In this document: positions 26,266 through 35,150 of the stretch, one piece after another
How positions within the stretch are numbered: position 1 is the first letter of the stretch
Layout of the letters: each line of letters begins with the position of its first letter
Assembly: GCF_045062745.1 (NCBI RefSeq)
Contig: NZ_JBJGED010000029.1
Location: 1 to 64,000, forward strand
Reading direction: 5' to 3'
Length of the DNA stretch: 64,000 bases
From: Paenibacillus_AA sp045062745
Lineage (GTDB): Bacteria > Bacillota > Bacilli > Paenibacillales > NBRC-103111
The notes under the pieces: generated by a model
Seen by the model: the letters and a program-made list of their open reading frames with translations, nothing else
Told to the model about the DNA's origin: nothing
The model's database searches: none
Made by a program: the position numbers and the translations under genes

Positions 26266-27781
26266 GTTCCCACTCCTTCGCCATCGAACGTAACGCTTGC
26301 CGGTCCAGCTTGCCGTTTTTCGTTTTCGGCAACGATTCGACAAACCGGATGTCACGCGGGCACAACGCGGCGCTTAACCGATCGCGGCAATGCTCCATCA
26401 GCTCGCCGACCGCTCTATGCTCGTCCTCGGGCGGCGTGCCGGCAACGGCAAATGCGACCAGCCGCTCTCCCCAAACCGGATCGGGACAACCCGCCACGCC
26501 CGCTTCCATAACGGAGGGATGCGTTAGCAGCGCCTGCTCCACCGTCTCCGGATAAATCGTATGCCCGCCGACGTTGACCGCACTATCCAGCCTTCCGGTT
26601 ACATATAAGTAACCTTCCTCGTCCTGCCAGCCGACGTCGGCCGTACATAGACCGTATGACGTGAGAACGGAAGCGCTGCGCCGCTCGTCGGCATAATATC
26701 CGAGCATCACGTTCGGACCCCGGACGACGATCTCGCCTGGTTCTCCGCGCGGCACCGGCTTTCCGTCTCGGCAAATGGCGATCTCTACGTCCTTCACAGG
26801 CAAGCCGACCGAGCCCGGACGACGCTCCAATTGCTCCGGAGGCAAATACGAAACTCTCGGCGACGCCTCCGTCAATCCGTAAGACGGCATAATCGCGGTC
26901 CAAGGAAGCTTGCGCTTCAGATCTAGCAGCATATCCGGCGCCATGCCTCCGCCTACGACAAGAAGCTGCCGGAGCGATTGCAGATCGCCGGGACGCCACC
27001 GGTCGGACTTGACGAGCGGCAGCATAAAGGACGGGACGGTGCACATAAACGTCGTACCGAACTGCCGGACGAACCGGGCCGCTTCGAACGGATGCATAAA
27101 CCCGGGCGCGAGCTGCAAATGGGCGCCGGCTGTCAGCGCAAGCAGCCATTCTCCTGTAATTGTCGAACAATAACCAAGCGATTTCGCCAGCAACACCCGA
27201 TCGGAATCTTCGAGACGTACATAATGCTGGATCGAGCGAACGTTCGACAGCACGTTGTCGGCGCTCAGCATGACCCCTTTCGGCGTGCCGGTCGATCCGG
27301 ATGACAGGAACAGGATCGACGCCGCTCCCGGCGGCGTGTACGAACGCCGGAACACGCTCGGAACGCGATGCACCGTCAGCGGCTCCGCGGTTTCGCCGTC
27401 GGCGAACAGATGGCTGCCGGACAGCTCCGCCGGAAGCTGGTTCGCCTTGGCGGCCGACACGATCACCAGCTCCGCCTCGACCAGCTGTGCGGCTTTATCC
27501 GCTTCCGGCCATTTCGCGTATGGATGCAGCGGCACGGGGATGCCTCCCGCGAGCAGGACGGACATAAGCGCCCGTAAGTACGATAGCGATTGGTCCATCC
27601 AAATGACGGCGACGAACCGGTCGCGCAAGCCCGACTCGAGCCACCGCTCCGCCAGCTTCCCTGCATCGGACGCGAGCTCCGCATACGTGACGAACGTTTC
27701 GGTTCGGCCATCCGCATACGTAACGCCCCGATCCGTCCGCGCCGTCTCGGCGAACAAATGCCTCCATGCCAATGCGCTCAT
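26246..27781 (-). CDS. AMP-dependent acyl/amino-acid adenylating enzyme
   Basis: The 511-residue ANL-superfamily ligase shows A3 (LFLSSGSTGTPKGVMLS), A5 (YGLTEASPR), A7/A8 (TADVGWQDEEGYLYVTGR) and A10 (PKTKNGKLDR), so it looks complete and active. It resembles fatty-acyl or aryl ligases more than NRPS adenylation domains, since it lacks attached carrier or condensation domains. Start ATG overlaps the exporter stop (ATGA) and its end overlaps the carrier protein gene by 20 bases. It probably loads a carrier protein of this operon; substrate unknown. Confidence 0.85.
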   Translation of the reverse strand: MSALAWRHLFAETARTDRGVTYADGRTETFVTYAELASDAGKLAERWLESGLRDRFVAVIWMDQSLSYLRALMSVLLAGGIPVPLHPYAKWPEADKAAQLVEAELVIVSAAKANQLPAELSGSHLFADGETAEPLTVHRVPSVFRRSYTPPGAASILFLSSGSTGTPKGVMLSADNVLSNVRSIQHYVRLEDSDRVLLAKSLGYCSTITGEWLLALTAGAHLQLAPGFMHPFEAARFVRQFGTTFMCTVPSFMLPLVKSDRWRPGDLQSLRQLLVVGGGMAPDMLLDLKRKLPWTAIMPSYGLTEASPRVSYLPPEQLERRPGSVGLPVKDVEIAICRDGKPVPRGEPGEIVVRGPNVMLGYYADERRSASVLTSYGLCTADVGWQDEEGYLYVTGRLDSAVNVGGHTIYPETVEQALLTHPSVMEAGVAGCPDPVWGERLVAFAVAGTPPEDEHRAVGELMEHCRDRLSAALCPRDIRFVESLPKTKNGKLDRQALRSMAKEWEHVQHGN

Positions 27782-29562
27782 AGGCGTCCCCCCGCCATCG
27801 ATACCGGTCCGGCTTGCCCTTCTCCCCCGGCGCTCATGATGGCGTAATACGATCCCCGTCTCGCCATCAGCTCCAAGTGATTTCCGGCTTCCACGATACG
27901 CCCGTTCTCCATTACGTAAATGATATCCGCGTTTTGCACCGTTTCCAGCCGATGCGTCGACAGCAGCGTCGTCTTGCCCCTCATCAGCTCGCCGAGCGCC
28001 GCAAGCACTTCGCCTTCCGTCTCACGGTCCAGCGCGGACGTCGGTTCGTCCAGCAGCAAAATCGGCGGTTTTTTGAGAAATGCCCGGGCGATCGCAATCC
28101 TCTGCCGTTGACCGCCGGACAGCTGAAACCCTTTATGGTCGACTCGCGTATCCAAGCCGTCGGGCAAGCCGTCGATAAAAGCTTGCAGCCGCGCGAGCCG
28201 GGCAGCCTCGTACACTTCCTCGCGGGAAGCGTTCAAATCGCCGAGGGCGATATTCTCGTACAAAGTGCCGCGGAACAGGAACGACTCCTGAAACACGACG
28301 CCGAACGTTGAAACGAGATCCAGCCGTGTCATATTCCGGATCGGCACGCCTTCAATGACCAGCTCGCCGGATTCGATCGGCATGAAACCGATCATCGATT
28401 TGAACAGCGTCGTTTTGCCGGACCCGCTTCTTCCGATAAACGCCGCCACCTGACCCTGCTTCACCGTAAAATCGATGCCCCGAACGATGTCTGCCCCTTC
28501 GGAGGAAACGCGCAGGCTGCGGCAGTCGATCGCGGCGTCGGTGCCTGCTCTTCCTGCGTCCGGCCCGCCAACTGGAGGAAGCTCCGCCGATATCGCGGGT
28601 TCGATCTCCGTGCGCATAAATTCCTCAATGCGCGACATGGCCACCTCGGTACGCTGCAGCTCTCCGAAATAATCGTTCATCGTTCGAACCGGGTTGAGCG
28701 CATTGTTCAAATACGTCACCGAGGCGACCAGCATTCCGACCGAGATCGTTTCGTTCAGCGCTTGCCGGCTCCCGAACCAATATAAGACGACAACGATCAA
28801 ACTGATCGGCAGCATCCCCGTTTGCCCGGTCACGACCCGAAGCAGCGTTTCCCGCGTGCTTGCCCGGATCAGACCGGCGTACAGATTGTCATTGCGCCGT
28901 TCTTCCCACGCTTCCAGCCCGAACGCGCGAATTTCTTTGCTCCCCTCAATACTCTCGATCAAAACGGTGCCGACTTGTTCGTTATGGGAGCGGACGTGCG
29001 CCGCGGAATCGGCCATCGGCTTGCGAAACAGACGGGGAATGTACAGCAGGAGCGGAATGACCGCCACCGCCAGCAGCGCGATCCGCCAATCCATCGCGAA
29101 CAAGAAGACGAGCGCCGCCGTCATCATGAACAGCTGAGAGGACAGCTCCACGATGACATGGTTCAAAAAGTTGCCCATCGTCGCGGTGTCGTATCCGAGC
29201 AGCGCGGAATATTTGCCGGCGCCGCTTTTTTCGATTTCGTGAACCGGAATTTTGCGGATGTGGCGCAGCAGCGCCCGCCGAATATCGAGCGTGTTGCAAA
29301 TGCCCAAATAGCGGAACAAGCCCGATCGAACGATCGTAAACGCAACGGAGAAGACCGTCAAAGTGAGCGACAATCCGAGGAGTGGCGCCACCCATTCCGC
29401 TTTCTTCTCGATCAGCACATGATCGATCAGATAGGAGAATAAAAGCGGCTGGAGCATCCCTAGCAAAAGACCCGCGAACGTGCACGAAAAGGCGAGCAAG
29501 GTCAGCTTCCAGCGCATGTCGACATAAGGATACAGCCGTTTAAACAGGCGAAAGCTTTGCAA
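27778..29562 (-). CDS. ABC exporter, fused membrane and ATPase domains
   Basis: The protein has about 594 residues. Six N-terminal helices (to about residue 310) are followed by an ATPase with Walker A GRSGSGKTT, signature LSGGQRQRIAIARAF and Walker B ILLLDEPTSALD. Such half-transporters act as homodimers and export lipids, peptides or small secondary metabolites. In this operon it most likely exports the product or an intermediate. TTG at 29562 has GGGAGGGG at proper spacing, so I choose it over the TTG at 29580. Its start overlaps the glycosyltransferase gene end. Confidence 0.85.
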   Translation of the reverse strand: MQSFRLFKRLYPYVDMRWKLTLLAFSCTFAGLLLGMLQPLLFSYLIDHVLIEKKAEWVAPLLGLSLTLTVFSVAFTIVRSGLFRYLGICNTLDIRRALLRHIRKIPVHEIEKSGAGKYSALLGYDTATMGNFLNHVIVELSSQLFMMTAALVFLFAMDWRIALLAVAVIPLLLYIPRLFRKPMADSAAHVRSHNEQVGTVLIESIEGSKEIRAFGLEAWEERRNDNLYAGLIRASTRETLLRVVTGQTGMLPISLIVVVLYWFGSRQALNETISVGMLVASVTYLNNALNPVRTMNDYFGELQRTEVAMSRIEEFMRTEIEPAISAELPPVGGPDAGRAGTDAAIDCRSLRVSSEGADIVRGIDFTVKQGQVAAFIGRSGSGKTTLFKSMIGFMPIESGELVIEGVPIRNMTRLDLVSTFGVVFQESFLFRGTLYENIALGDLNASREEVYEAARLARLQAFIDGLPDGLDTRVDHKGFQLSGGQRQRIAIARAFLKKPPILLLDEPTSALDRETEGEVLAALGELMRGKTTLLSTHRLETVQNADIIYVMENGRIVEAGNHLELMARRGSYYAIMSAGGEGQAGPVSMAGGRL

Positions 29563-30943
29563 AGGCACCCCTCCCGGCAAAATGATGAATGATCGGCTTC
29601 ACCCGGCTCATCCAAATCTCATAGTCGGGCTCCGGCCGTTCGGCAAGCACGGACAGCAAGGTCTCGTCCAGCAGTCCCGTTCCGGGTAACCGATCGGACC
29701 GGTACAACGCCGTAAGCTCGCGCAGCGGTATCGAGGCGTGTCGCGTCACTTCGTCCGGGCCGACGATCGGGTACACCGGCGCTTGGGCGGCGCCCGTAGC
29801 ACCCGCAAGCTTCGCATTGTCGGAACGGAGCGCCAACCCGGCCGCAAGCCGCGGCATGATCGTCCTGTAGTCGTACTCGCAGGCGCGCTCCGCCGCGCGT
29901 CTTCCCATCCGTTCGCGCCAAGTGCGGTCCGTCAATAGCCGGACCGTGTGCTCGACGACTTGCGCACGATCTATAACGGGGATGCCGCCGCTCCAGTCGC
30001 AATCTGCGAGCAGCCCGTCCTCGCCGTGGCGCACGACAGTGCGGAAGCCGTCCCAATTCGTGCAGACGACGGGAATCCCCCACGTCTTCGCTTCGATCAA
30101 GTTGTAGCCGAACGTCTCCCCCGGTTCGGTGGACAAGTTAAGCAGTACGTCCGCCTCACGGAAGACGCGCTCCTTCGCTTCCCCCTCCACAGCCCCGGTG
30201 AAGCGAATGCAATCGGTCAGGCCAAGCGTTTGAACCAGCTCGGCAATTTGTTGCTCATAGCGCGCAATTTGTTCGGCATTCGCCCCCGTATATTCGCCCG
30301 CGATCGTCAGCCGCGCATACGGCACGTGCCGGCGAATGTCGGAGAAGCATTCGATCAGGACATCGATGTTCTTGACCCGCTCGATCCGGCCGATCGCCAG
30401 CAGGTGTCCTTCCTCCGGGTTTGCTCCGGAAGCGCCGCTGTGCAATTCGATGCAAAGCGGAAGCTCCATAGCCTCGGCATACCTCGGCGACACGTTGCAG
30501 AGCGCGGCCGTACACGACTCCGTACTGGACAGCAGCAAGTCGCGACCGGCGATCCAAGGCGCGATCCCGATCCACTGCCGCAGCCAAAACGACGTCGCGA
30601 CCGAATGCGCGATCATCAGCATTCCGATATCGAGCTTCCCGTAATTGCGCGCCATGAGCAAATACGGAACGAAGGCAGGTACATTGACGTACAGCGTCGT
30701 GACCCCGTATTTGCGACAGAGCTTGTCGAGGGAGTCCGCGGTTGCGGCAAGCGATCCGGGAAAATGGGCATGCCACTGTCCGAACGAGCCTCCGAACAGC
30801 CGCATGAAGGCGAGCGGCGGTATGGGTACGGTTTCGTTGTATTCCCCCAAATACCGCGTCCACCGGCTGTCTATCGCGCGTTCATTGACGCGCTTCGCCT
30901 GTCCTTCCGAGTACCCGATCCGTACCGGTACGCTCGCTTTCAT
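29540..30943 (-). CDS. GT4-family glycosyltransferase
   Basis: The 467-residue protein has the GT-B fold. The C-terminal nucleotide-sugar domain contains AIGRIERVKNIDVLIECF and the EX7E-type motif in EPGETFGYNLIEAKTWG. About 90 extra residues follow the usual domain end. It would transfer a sugar from a nucleotide donor to an acceptor, possibly the acylated scaffold made by this pathway. The ATG has AGGAGG upstream and overlaps the previous gene by 62 bases. Donor and acceptor are unknown. Together with the DegT-type aminotransferase it hints at an amino-sugar part, but this is inference. Confidence 0.8.
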   Translation of the reverse strand: MKASVPVRIGYSEGQAKRVNERAIDSRWTRYLGEYNETVPIPPLAFMRLFGGSFGQWHAHFPGSLAATADSLDKLCRKYGVTTLYVNVPAFVPYLLMARNYGKLDIGMLMIAHSVATSFWLRQWIGIAPWIAGRDLLLSSTESCTAALCNVSPRYAEAMELPLCIELHSGASGANPEEGHLLAIGRIERVKNIDVLIECFSDIRRHVPYARLTIAGEYTGANAEQIARYEQQIAELVQTLGLTDCIRFTGAVEGEAKERVFREADVLLNLSTEPGETFGYNLIEAKTWGIPVVCTNWDGFRTVVRHGEDGLLADCDWSGGIPVIDRAQVVEHTVRLLTDRTWRERMGRRAAERACEYDYRTIMPRLAAGLALRSDNAKLAGATGAAQAPVYPIVGPDEVTRHASIPLRELTALYRSDRLPGTGLLDETLLSVLAERPEPDYEIWMSRVKPIIHHFAGRGAFAKLSPV

Positions 30944-31889
30944 ATCTGGCCTCCTTCCATCGCTCGTACAATCTCCGCAGCTCCCGCTTCAGCTTCCGTT
31001 CCTCTTCGCGGAGCGCCGCGGCTTTATCGGCCAGCTGCACGACATCCTCCCGGCTTTGGCGGATCGAGGCGCGAATGGAAGCGTACCCGGCGTTCATCCA
31101 TCCCTTGACTAGCCCGTTCACCCGCTCCTCTAGCGGATCGGGCGTTTCTCCAAGCGCCTCCGCGAAAAAAGACGAAACTTTGCTATAGCTGTATTTGCGC
31201 CTGGCGATAATGCCGAGCTGATCGACGGACGAGCCGAGCGCTCGAACCGACATGTCCGCCCCTCCTGCAAGCGCGCCGTGTACGATTTCCTGGAAGGCAT
31301 CGGCCAGCCGGAAACGCTCTCCGTCAAACCGCGCTTCGAACTCGCTCGCGATACGCGCCGCGGTCGGATGCTCGAGCTCCGCTAGGCGAACCGTTACGCC
31401 GCCGCCAAGCTCGTTGCCGTAGAACGCGTTCTGCAGTGCGGTCAGCGGCACATCCCCCTCCCACCCGAAATACGGGTCCCGAATGTAAATGTCATCGCCG
31501 TATTGCCGGTCGACCATGACGAAATGCGGCCGGTGCAGCGTCTCATAGCAACGGGTCGGATAGGGCATGTAGTACAGATCCAACTGCACGAGCAAAGATT
31601 CGTTTTCCGACCTTTGTTCGAGCAGCTCGAGCAATGTCATGTAATTCCGCTTTTTGGACCAACTGTACTGATACCAGCTTCCGGGTGTCCGTCCGTACAG
31701 CCGATTGAATGCAGCCAAATAAGTATCGTTCGTGAGCTCGGGCGAGTAATAAGATAGCGCTCCTTCGGCTGTAACCGTGAACGGATCATCCCATGCCCCG
31801 CAATAGAGAGGCCGGTACTCGATCCGGCTGCCGGCTTCGAGCGCGAATGCCATCACATCGAGCAAACAGTGAACCGCTTTCGGGTTCAT
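30882..31889 (-). CDS. AsbE/BtrH-like carrier-protein acyltransferase
   Basis: The 335-residue protein has Cys8 at the N-terminal helix (AVHCLLDVM), His122 in HRPHFVMVD and Asp138 in IYIRDPYFGWEG, a plausible papain-like triad. The C-terminal part includes a coiled coil rich in Lys/Arg/Glu (about 275-325). Of the three such proteins here it is the one most like AsbE, the enzyme that moves 3,4-dihydroxybenzoyl from AsbD to an amine; this rests on my memory of the family. It overlaps the carrier-protein gene by ATGA, just downstream of the AsbC/AsbD-like genes. Confidence 0.68.
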   Translation of the reverse strand: MNPKAVHCLLDVMAFALEAGSRIEYRPLYCGAWDDPFTVTAEGALSYYSPELTNDTYLAAFNRLYGRTPGSWYQYSWSKKRNYMTLLELLEQRSENESLLVQLDLYYMPYPTRCYETLHRPHFVMVDRQYGDDIYIRDPYFGWEGDVPLTALQNAFYGNELGGGVTVRLAELEHPTAARIASEFEARFDGERFRLADAFQEIVHGALAGGADMSVRALGSSVDQLGIIARRKYSYSKVSSFFAEALGETPDPLEERVNGLVKGWMNAGYASIRASIRQSREDVVQLADKAAALREEERKLKRELRRLYERWKEARYESERTGTDRVLGRTGEARQ

Positions 31890-32143
31890 GCTTCGATGCT
31901 CAGCTTCTCGAGAATTTGTTTTGTTATTTGTTCTACGGTCATGAAATTTTCCGCCAACAATTCGTCGTCCTCGAAAAAAACCTCGTATTTTTGCTCGATC
32001 TGTACGATCAAATTGACGAGCATGACGGAGTCGATGCCTTCATCCGCCAGCGACGAAGCGACGGTCAGCTCCTCGCGAACGCCCGGCTTGCCGAGCAAAT
32101 CGGCGACCCGATCGAGCAAAAACCGGTGTATGTCCTTTTCCAT
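31886..32143 (-). CDS. Acyl carrier protein 2 of the cluster
   Basis: The 85-residue carrier protein has phosphopantetheine attachment at Ser39 in EGIDSVMLVNL. It is followed, with a 4-base overlap, by the AsbE/BtrH-like gene, suggesting that it hands its acyl group to that enzyme. It is distinct in sequence from the carriers at 26005 and 33365. It could carry the amino acid loaded by the ATP-grasp protein, but nothing in the sequence proves this. Confidence 0.85.
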   Translation of the reverse strand: MEKDIHRFLLDRVADLLGKPGVREELTVASSLADEGIDSVMLVNLIVQIEQKYEVFFEDDELLAENFMTVEQITKQILEKLSIEA

Positions 32144-32183
32144 CCTAGATTCCCCTCTCCGTTATCGTAATCGAACTAGGCCT

Positions 32184-33311
32184 CTATCCGGCATGGACGG
32201 TTCCTACAATGGATTTGATTTCCCGTGCAATCGCGGCAACGTCGCTTTCGGTGACGGCGATGTTCATCGGCAGCGATAAAATTTGCCCCGCAGCTTCCTC
32301 CGCAACCGGAAACGATCCGGGACCGTAACCGAGAAAAGCGAAGGCAGGCGTCAGATGAACGGGAGCCGGATAGGAGACGGTCGTCAAGATCCCTTTCTTT
32401 TGCAAATGTTTGCGCAATGCGTCTCGAACGTCCGCTTCGACCCGTACGACATACAGGTGGAACACGTGGCTTTCATCGTCGCGATGCCTCGGCAACACAA
32501 TGGCTCCCGCCCCTGCCAAATACGTCTCGTACAGCTTGGCGACGTATCTTCGGTGCATCGACCACGCGTCGAGATGGCGCAGCTTCAGCTCCAGCGCAGC
32601 CGCCTGAATCGGATCGAGCCTGCTGTTGAACCCGGGAATGTCGTGCGTGTAACGGGTTTCGCCTCCATGGTTGCGCAGCTTCCGAAGCGTCCGTAACAGC
32701 TCGTCCGAAGACGAAACGATGCCTCCCCCATCTCCGAGCGCGCCCAAGTTTTTGTCCGGGTAAAAGCTGAAGCAGCCCATAACGCCCCAGCTGCCCGCCG
32801 CCTTGCCGCCGAGCCTCGCGCCGGCCGCTTGCGCGCAATCTTCGACGATCGGGATACGGTGCTCGTCCGCCCACGGTTTGAACTCGGACAAATCTACCAT
32901 TTGCCCGTACAAATGCACGGGGACGATCGCTGCGGTTCTCGAGGTAACCCGGCGCTTCACCTGCTCCAGATCGATCAAAAGCGTATCCGGGTCGCAGTCG
33001 ACTAGCACCGGGCGCGCTCCGGTATGGTGAATCGCTTCGACGGTGGCTATGAACGTATTCGCAGCCGTAATCACTTCGTCTCCCGGTCCGACGCCAAGCG
33101 CCTTCAAAGCGAGCAACAACGCGTCGGTTCCGTTGCCTACCCCTACGGCACCCGTGACGCCAACGCCTCGGGCGAAAGCCGCCTCAAACGACGCCACCGG
33201 CGCACCTCCGACGAATACGCCTCTTTGGGCGATTTCGTGTACGGCCTGCAGCCATTCGTCGCGGATCAGCTCGAATTCCTTTTGCGACGCCGAGAACAGC
33301 ACTCCCATCAT
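32184..33311 (-). CDS. DegT/DnrJ/EryC1-type PLP aminotransferase
   Basis: The 375-residue fold-type I enzyme has the PLP Lys187 in FYPDKNLGALGDGG, the conserved VGVGNGTDALLLAL near residue 56-69, and VEDCAQAAGA. Most members transaminate keto-sugar nucleotides to amino sugars; AHBA synthases of ansamycin pathways belong to the same family, so an aromatic-precursor role is possible in a shikimate-linked cluster. Two adjacent ATGs exist (33311 and 33308); GGAGG spacing favours the second, a 1-residue difference. It lies between two carrier-protein genes. Confidence 0.85.
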   Translation of the reverse strand: MMGVLFSASQKEFELIRDEWLQAVHEIAQRGVFVGGAPVASFEAAFARGVGVTGAVGVGNGTDALLLALKALGVGPGDEVITAANTFIATVEAIHHTGARPVLVDCDPDTLLIDLEQVKRRVTSRTAAIVPVHLYGQMVDLSEFKPWADEHRIPIVEDCAQAAGARLGGKAAGSWGVMGCFSFYPDKNLGALGDGGGIVSSSDELLRTLRKLRNHGGETRYTHDIPGFNSRLDPIQAAALELKLRHLDAWSMHRRYVAKLYETYLAGAGAIVLPRHRDDESHVFHLYVVRVEADVRDALRKHLQKKGILTTVSYPAPVHLTPAFAFLGYGPGSFPVAEEAAGQILSLPMNIAVTESDVAAIAREIKSIVGTVHAG

Positions 33312-33364
33312 GGTCCCTCCTTCTTACTCGCGCATCTAGACGTTCCCCATCCCTCCTACGGCCG

Positions 33365-33631
33365 TTACACCTGCATCCGCGTGTCAAGCAGCTGCTCGAT
33401 GAATGTGACGAGCGAACCGATGGTCCGGAAAACGGCAGGATCGACCGCCTCCTCGGGCACTTCGACGCCAAACTCCTCTTCCAAATACACGACGAGCTGA
33501 AGGACCATGATCGAGTCGATGTTCAAATCTTCGTAGAGCCTGTCCGACTCGCTTACTTGGTCCGGCAGACGCACATTCAGGTTTCGCTCGATTACGAGGG
33601 TCATTTTGTCGACGATTTGACGGCGGTTCAT
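33365..33631 (-). CDS. asbD: Aryl carrier protein, AsbD-like
   Basis: The 88-residue carrier protein has Ser40 in LNIDSIMVLQLVVYLEEE, followed by VDPAVFRTIGSLVTF. This closely follows AsbD of petrobactin biosynthesis as I remember it, including the IDS.M.LQL.VY.E pattern and VDP.xF.T.GSL. AsbD holds 3,4-dihydroxybenzoate as a thioester. The gene overlaps the AsbC-like gene by ATGA, the same order as in asb operons. Confidence 0.85.
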   Translation of the reverse strand: MNRRQIVDKMTLVIERNLNVRLPDQVSESDRLYEDLNIDSIMVLQLVVYLEEEFGVEVPEEAVDPAVFRTIGSLVTFIEQLLDTRMQV

Positions 33632-34887
33632 CCGCTTTTCAGCTCCTCATCTTGTAAAAGTTTGCGGCTTATTTTCCCGGCCGGCGTCTTCGGGATGTCC
33701 CTCACGACATGAAAGACCGTCGGCACTTTGTAAGGCGGCAAATGAAGCATGCACCACGCTTTTAACTCCGCGGTCGTCAGCGTGAACGGGGCGGCCAATA
33801 CGATCCACGCCTTGACCGCCTCTCCCCATACGCCGTGCGCCGTTTTATGAACGACTACCTCGGCGACGCCGGGATGCTCCCCGATGACGGTTTCCACTTC
33901 AGACGGCAACACCTTCAATCCGGAAACATTGATCATATCGTCGATTCGCCCGACTACATGGAGCCGATGATCGGAATCGAAATACCCGGCATCCCCCGTA
34001 TGAACCGGCCGTCCGCGATACGTTACGATCAGTTCGCCCTGGCGATCGGCTTCCGTCGTGCTCGTCCCGACTTGAAGGTGGCCGAGCGGACGTCCTACAT
34101 CCGTGACCCGTCCGGGATTCGCACCGAGGGAGATGCATCCCACTTCCGAGCACCCGTACTGCTGCCAAAGCTCGTTTGCCTGTTGCGACAATCGGGCTAA
34201 TAATGGAGAAGTTAAAGGCGAACCGGAAGTGATCACTTTATGCATGCAAAGGTCGGCGGAAAAGGACAGGAGCAGGTGTATCAGGAAGGGAACGGTGTAA
34301 ACGATGGAGCTTGCCGTAGTATGGACGATGTGTGCGGCAAATTTCGGATTTTTGTCAAAGACGATGATCGGTTCCGCTTTCCGTTCGAACGCGGCGAACA
34401 CACCGGCAATCAATCCGAACGAGTGGGATACGGGCACGAGAATAACGGGCTGCTCGCCGCTATGAGCTTGCAGGGCGAGGTTGTAGTGCTCCGTTTCGGT
34501 TCTCACATCGTTCCATGACCGTCGGATCAGCTTCGGCTCGCCGGTCGTGCCCGAACTGAACTGGCAGAGCGCCGGATCCGCAGCCAGGTCCGAACTCTGG
34601 ACCGCGAGCGGAAGGACACGATCCCATTCCTGGTAAATGAGCGCCATACAGCCGGCTTGTTCAGCTTGGGCGACCGCCTTGTCGGGCGGCGTATCGGGAT
34701 GAAGCAGCAAAATCGATCCGTCCCGTTCCCGCACATATAACGCGGCAGCGATCGTATCGAACGGATGCCTCATACAGAGGGCATAACGCTTGCCTTCCGG
34801 TTCGCGCAAAAGCCCGATCGCCGCCATTTCCGCAAATCTCGACTGAAACTGCCGGGCGGAAAACCGAATTTTGTCTACTACGATCAA
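33628..34887 (-). CDS. asbC: 3,4-dihydroxybenzoate-AMP ligase, AsbC-like
   Basis: The 419-residue adenylating enzyme has LCQFSSGTTGEPKLIRRSW (A3), QQYGCSEVGCISL (A5), HTGDAGYFD (A7) and PKTPAGKISRKLL (A10). It is short for the ANL superfamily, like AsbC, and the order ligase, carrier protein, then transferase matches asbCDE. The TTG at 34887 is preceded by GGAGGTGATC, a near-perfect ribosome site. The longer reading to 34941 crosses the operon's -10 and -35 and is rejected. First gene of the operon. Substrate assignment rests on the AsbF- and AsbD-like genes nearby. Confidence 0.82.
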   Translation of the reverse strand: MIVVDKIRFSARQFQSRFAEMAAIGLLREPEGKRYALCMRHPFDTIAAALYVRERDGSILLLHPDTPPDKAVAQAEQAGCMALIYQEWDRVLPLAVQSSDLAADPALCQFSSGTTGEPKLIRRSWNDVRTETEHYNLALQAHSGEQPVILVPVSHSFGLIAGVFAAFERKAEPIIVFDKNPKFAAHIVHTTASSIVYTVPFLIHLLLSFSADLCMHKVITSGSPLTSPLLARLSQQANELWQQYGCSEVGCISLGANPGRVTDVGRPLGHLQVGTSTTEADRQGELIVTYRGRPVHTGDAGYFDSDHRLHVVGRIDDMINVSGLKVLPSEVETVIGEHPGVAEVVVHKTAHGVWGEAVKAWIVLAAPFTLTTAELKAWCMLHLPPYKVPTVFHVVRDIPKTPAGKISRKLLQDEELKSG

Positions 34888-34911
34888 ACGATGATCACCT
34901 CCAGTACTTTC

Positions 34912-34941
34912 ATTATATTTTTGGAAGGGAAATCGCCTCAA
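34912..34941 (-). promoter_or_regulatory. Promoter of the biosynthetic operon
   Basis: On the minus strand, -35 TTGAGG (34941-34936) and -10 TATAAT (34917-34912) are 18 bases apart. The start codon TTG lies 24 bases downstream of the -10. I saw no convincing Fur box around it. Confidence 0.6.
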
Positions 34942-35150
34942 TGCCCGATACTTCGTAAAACGTCAGAAAATTAAGTTATATTTCGCGCTCATTCGATATT
35001 TTCGTGTCATTAATGGATGTGAAATGTTACAATTTTCTTGGTTGTTATTACCATTAGCAGAGGAAAGAAGGGAACCAATACCTGGAATATCCGCAAGGAT
35101 GATGGCTCGGACTCACAAAACTATAGACTCGGAAAGAGGGATAGTTACGT

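Noticed and set aside
19334..34887. A complete petrobactin cluster
   Set aside because: AsbC-, AsbD-, AsbE- and AsbF-like genes are present, but no IucA/IucC-type synthetases (AsbA, AsbB) occur in the window, and several extra enzymes do not belong to petrobactin biosynthesis.
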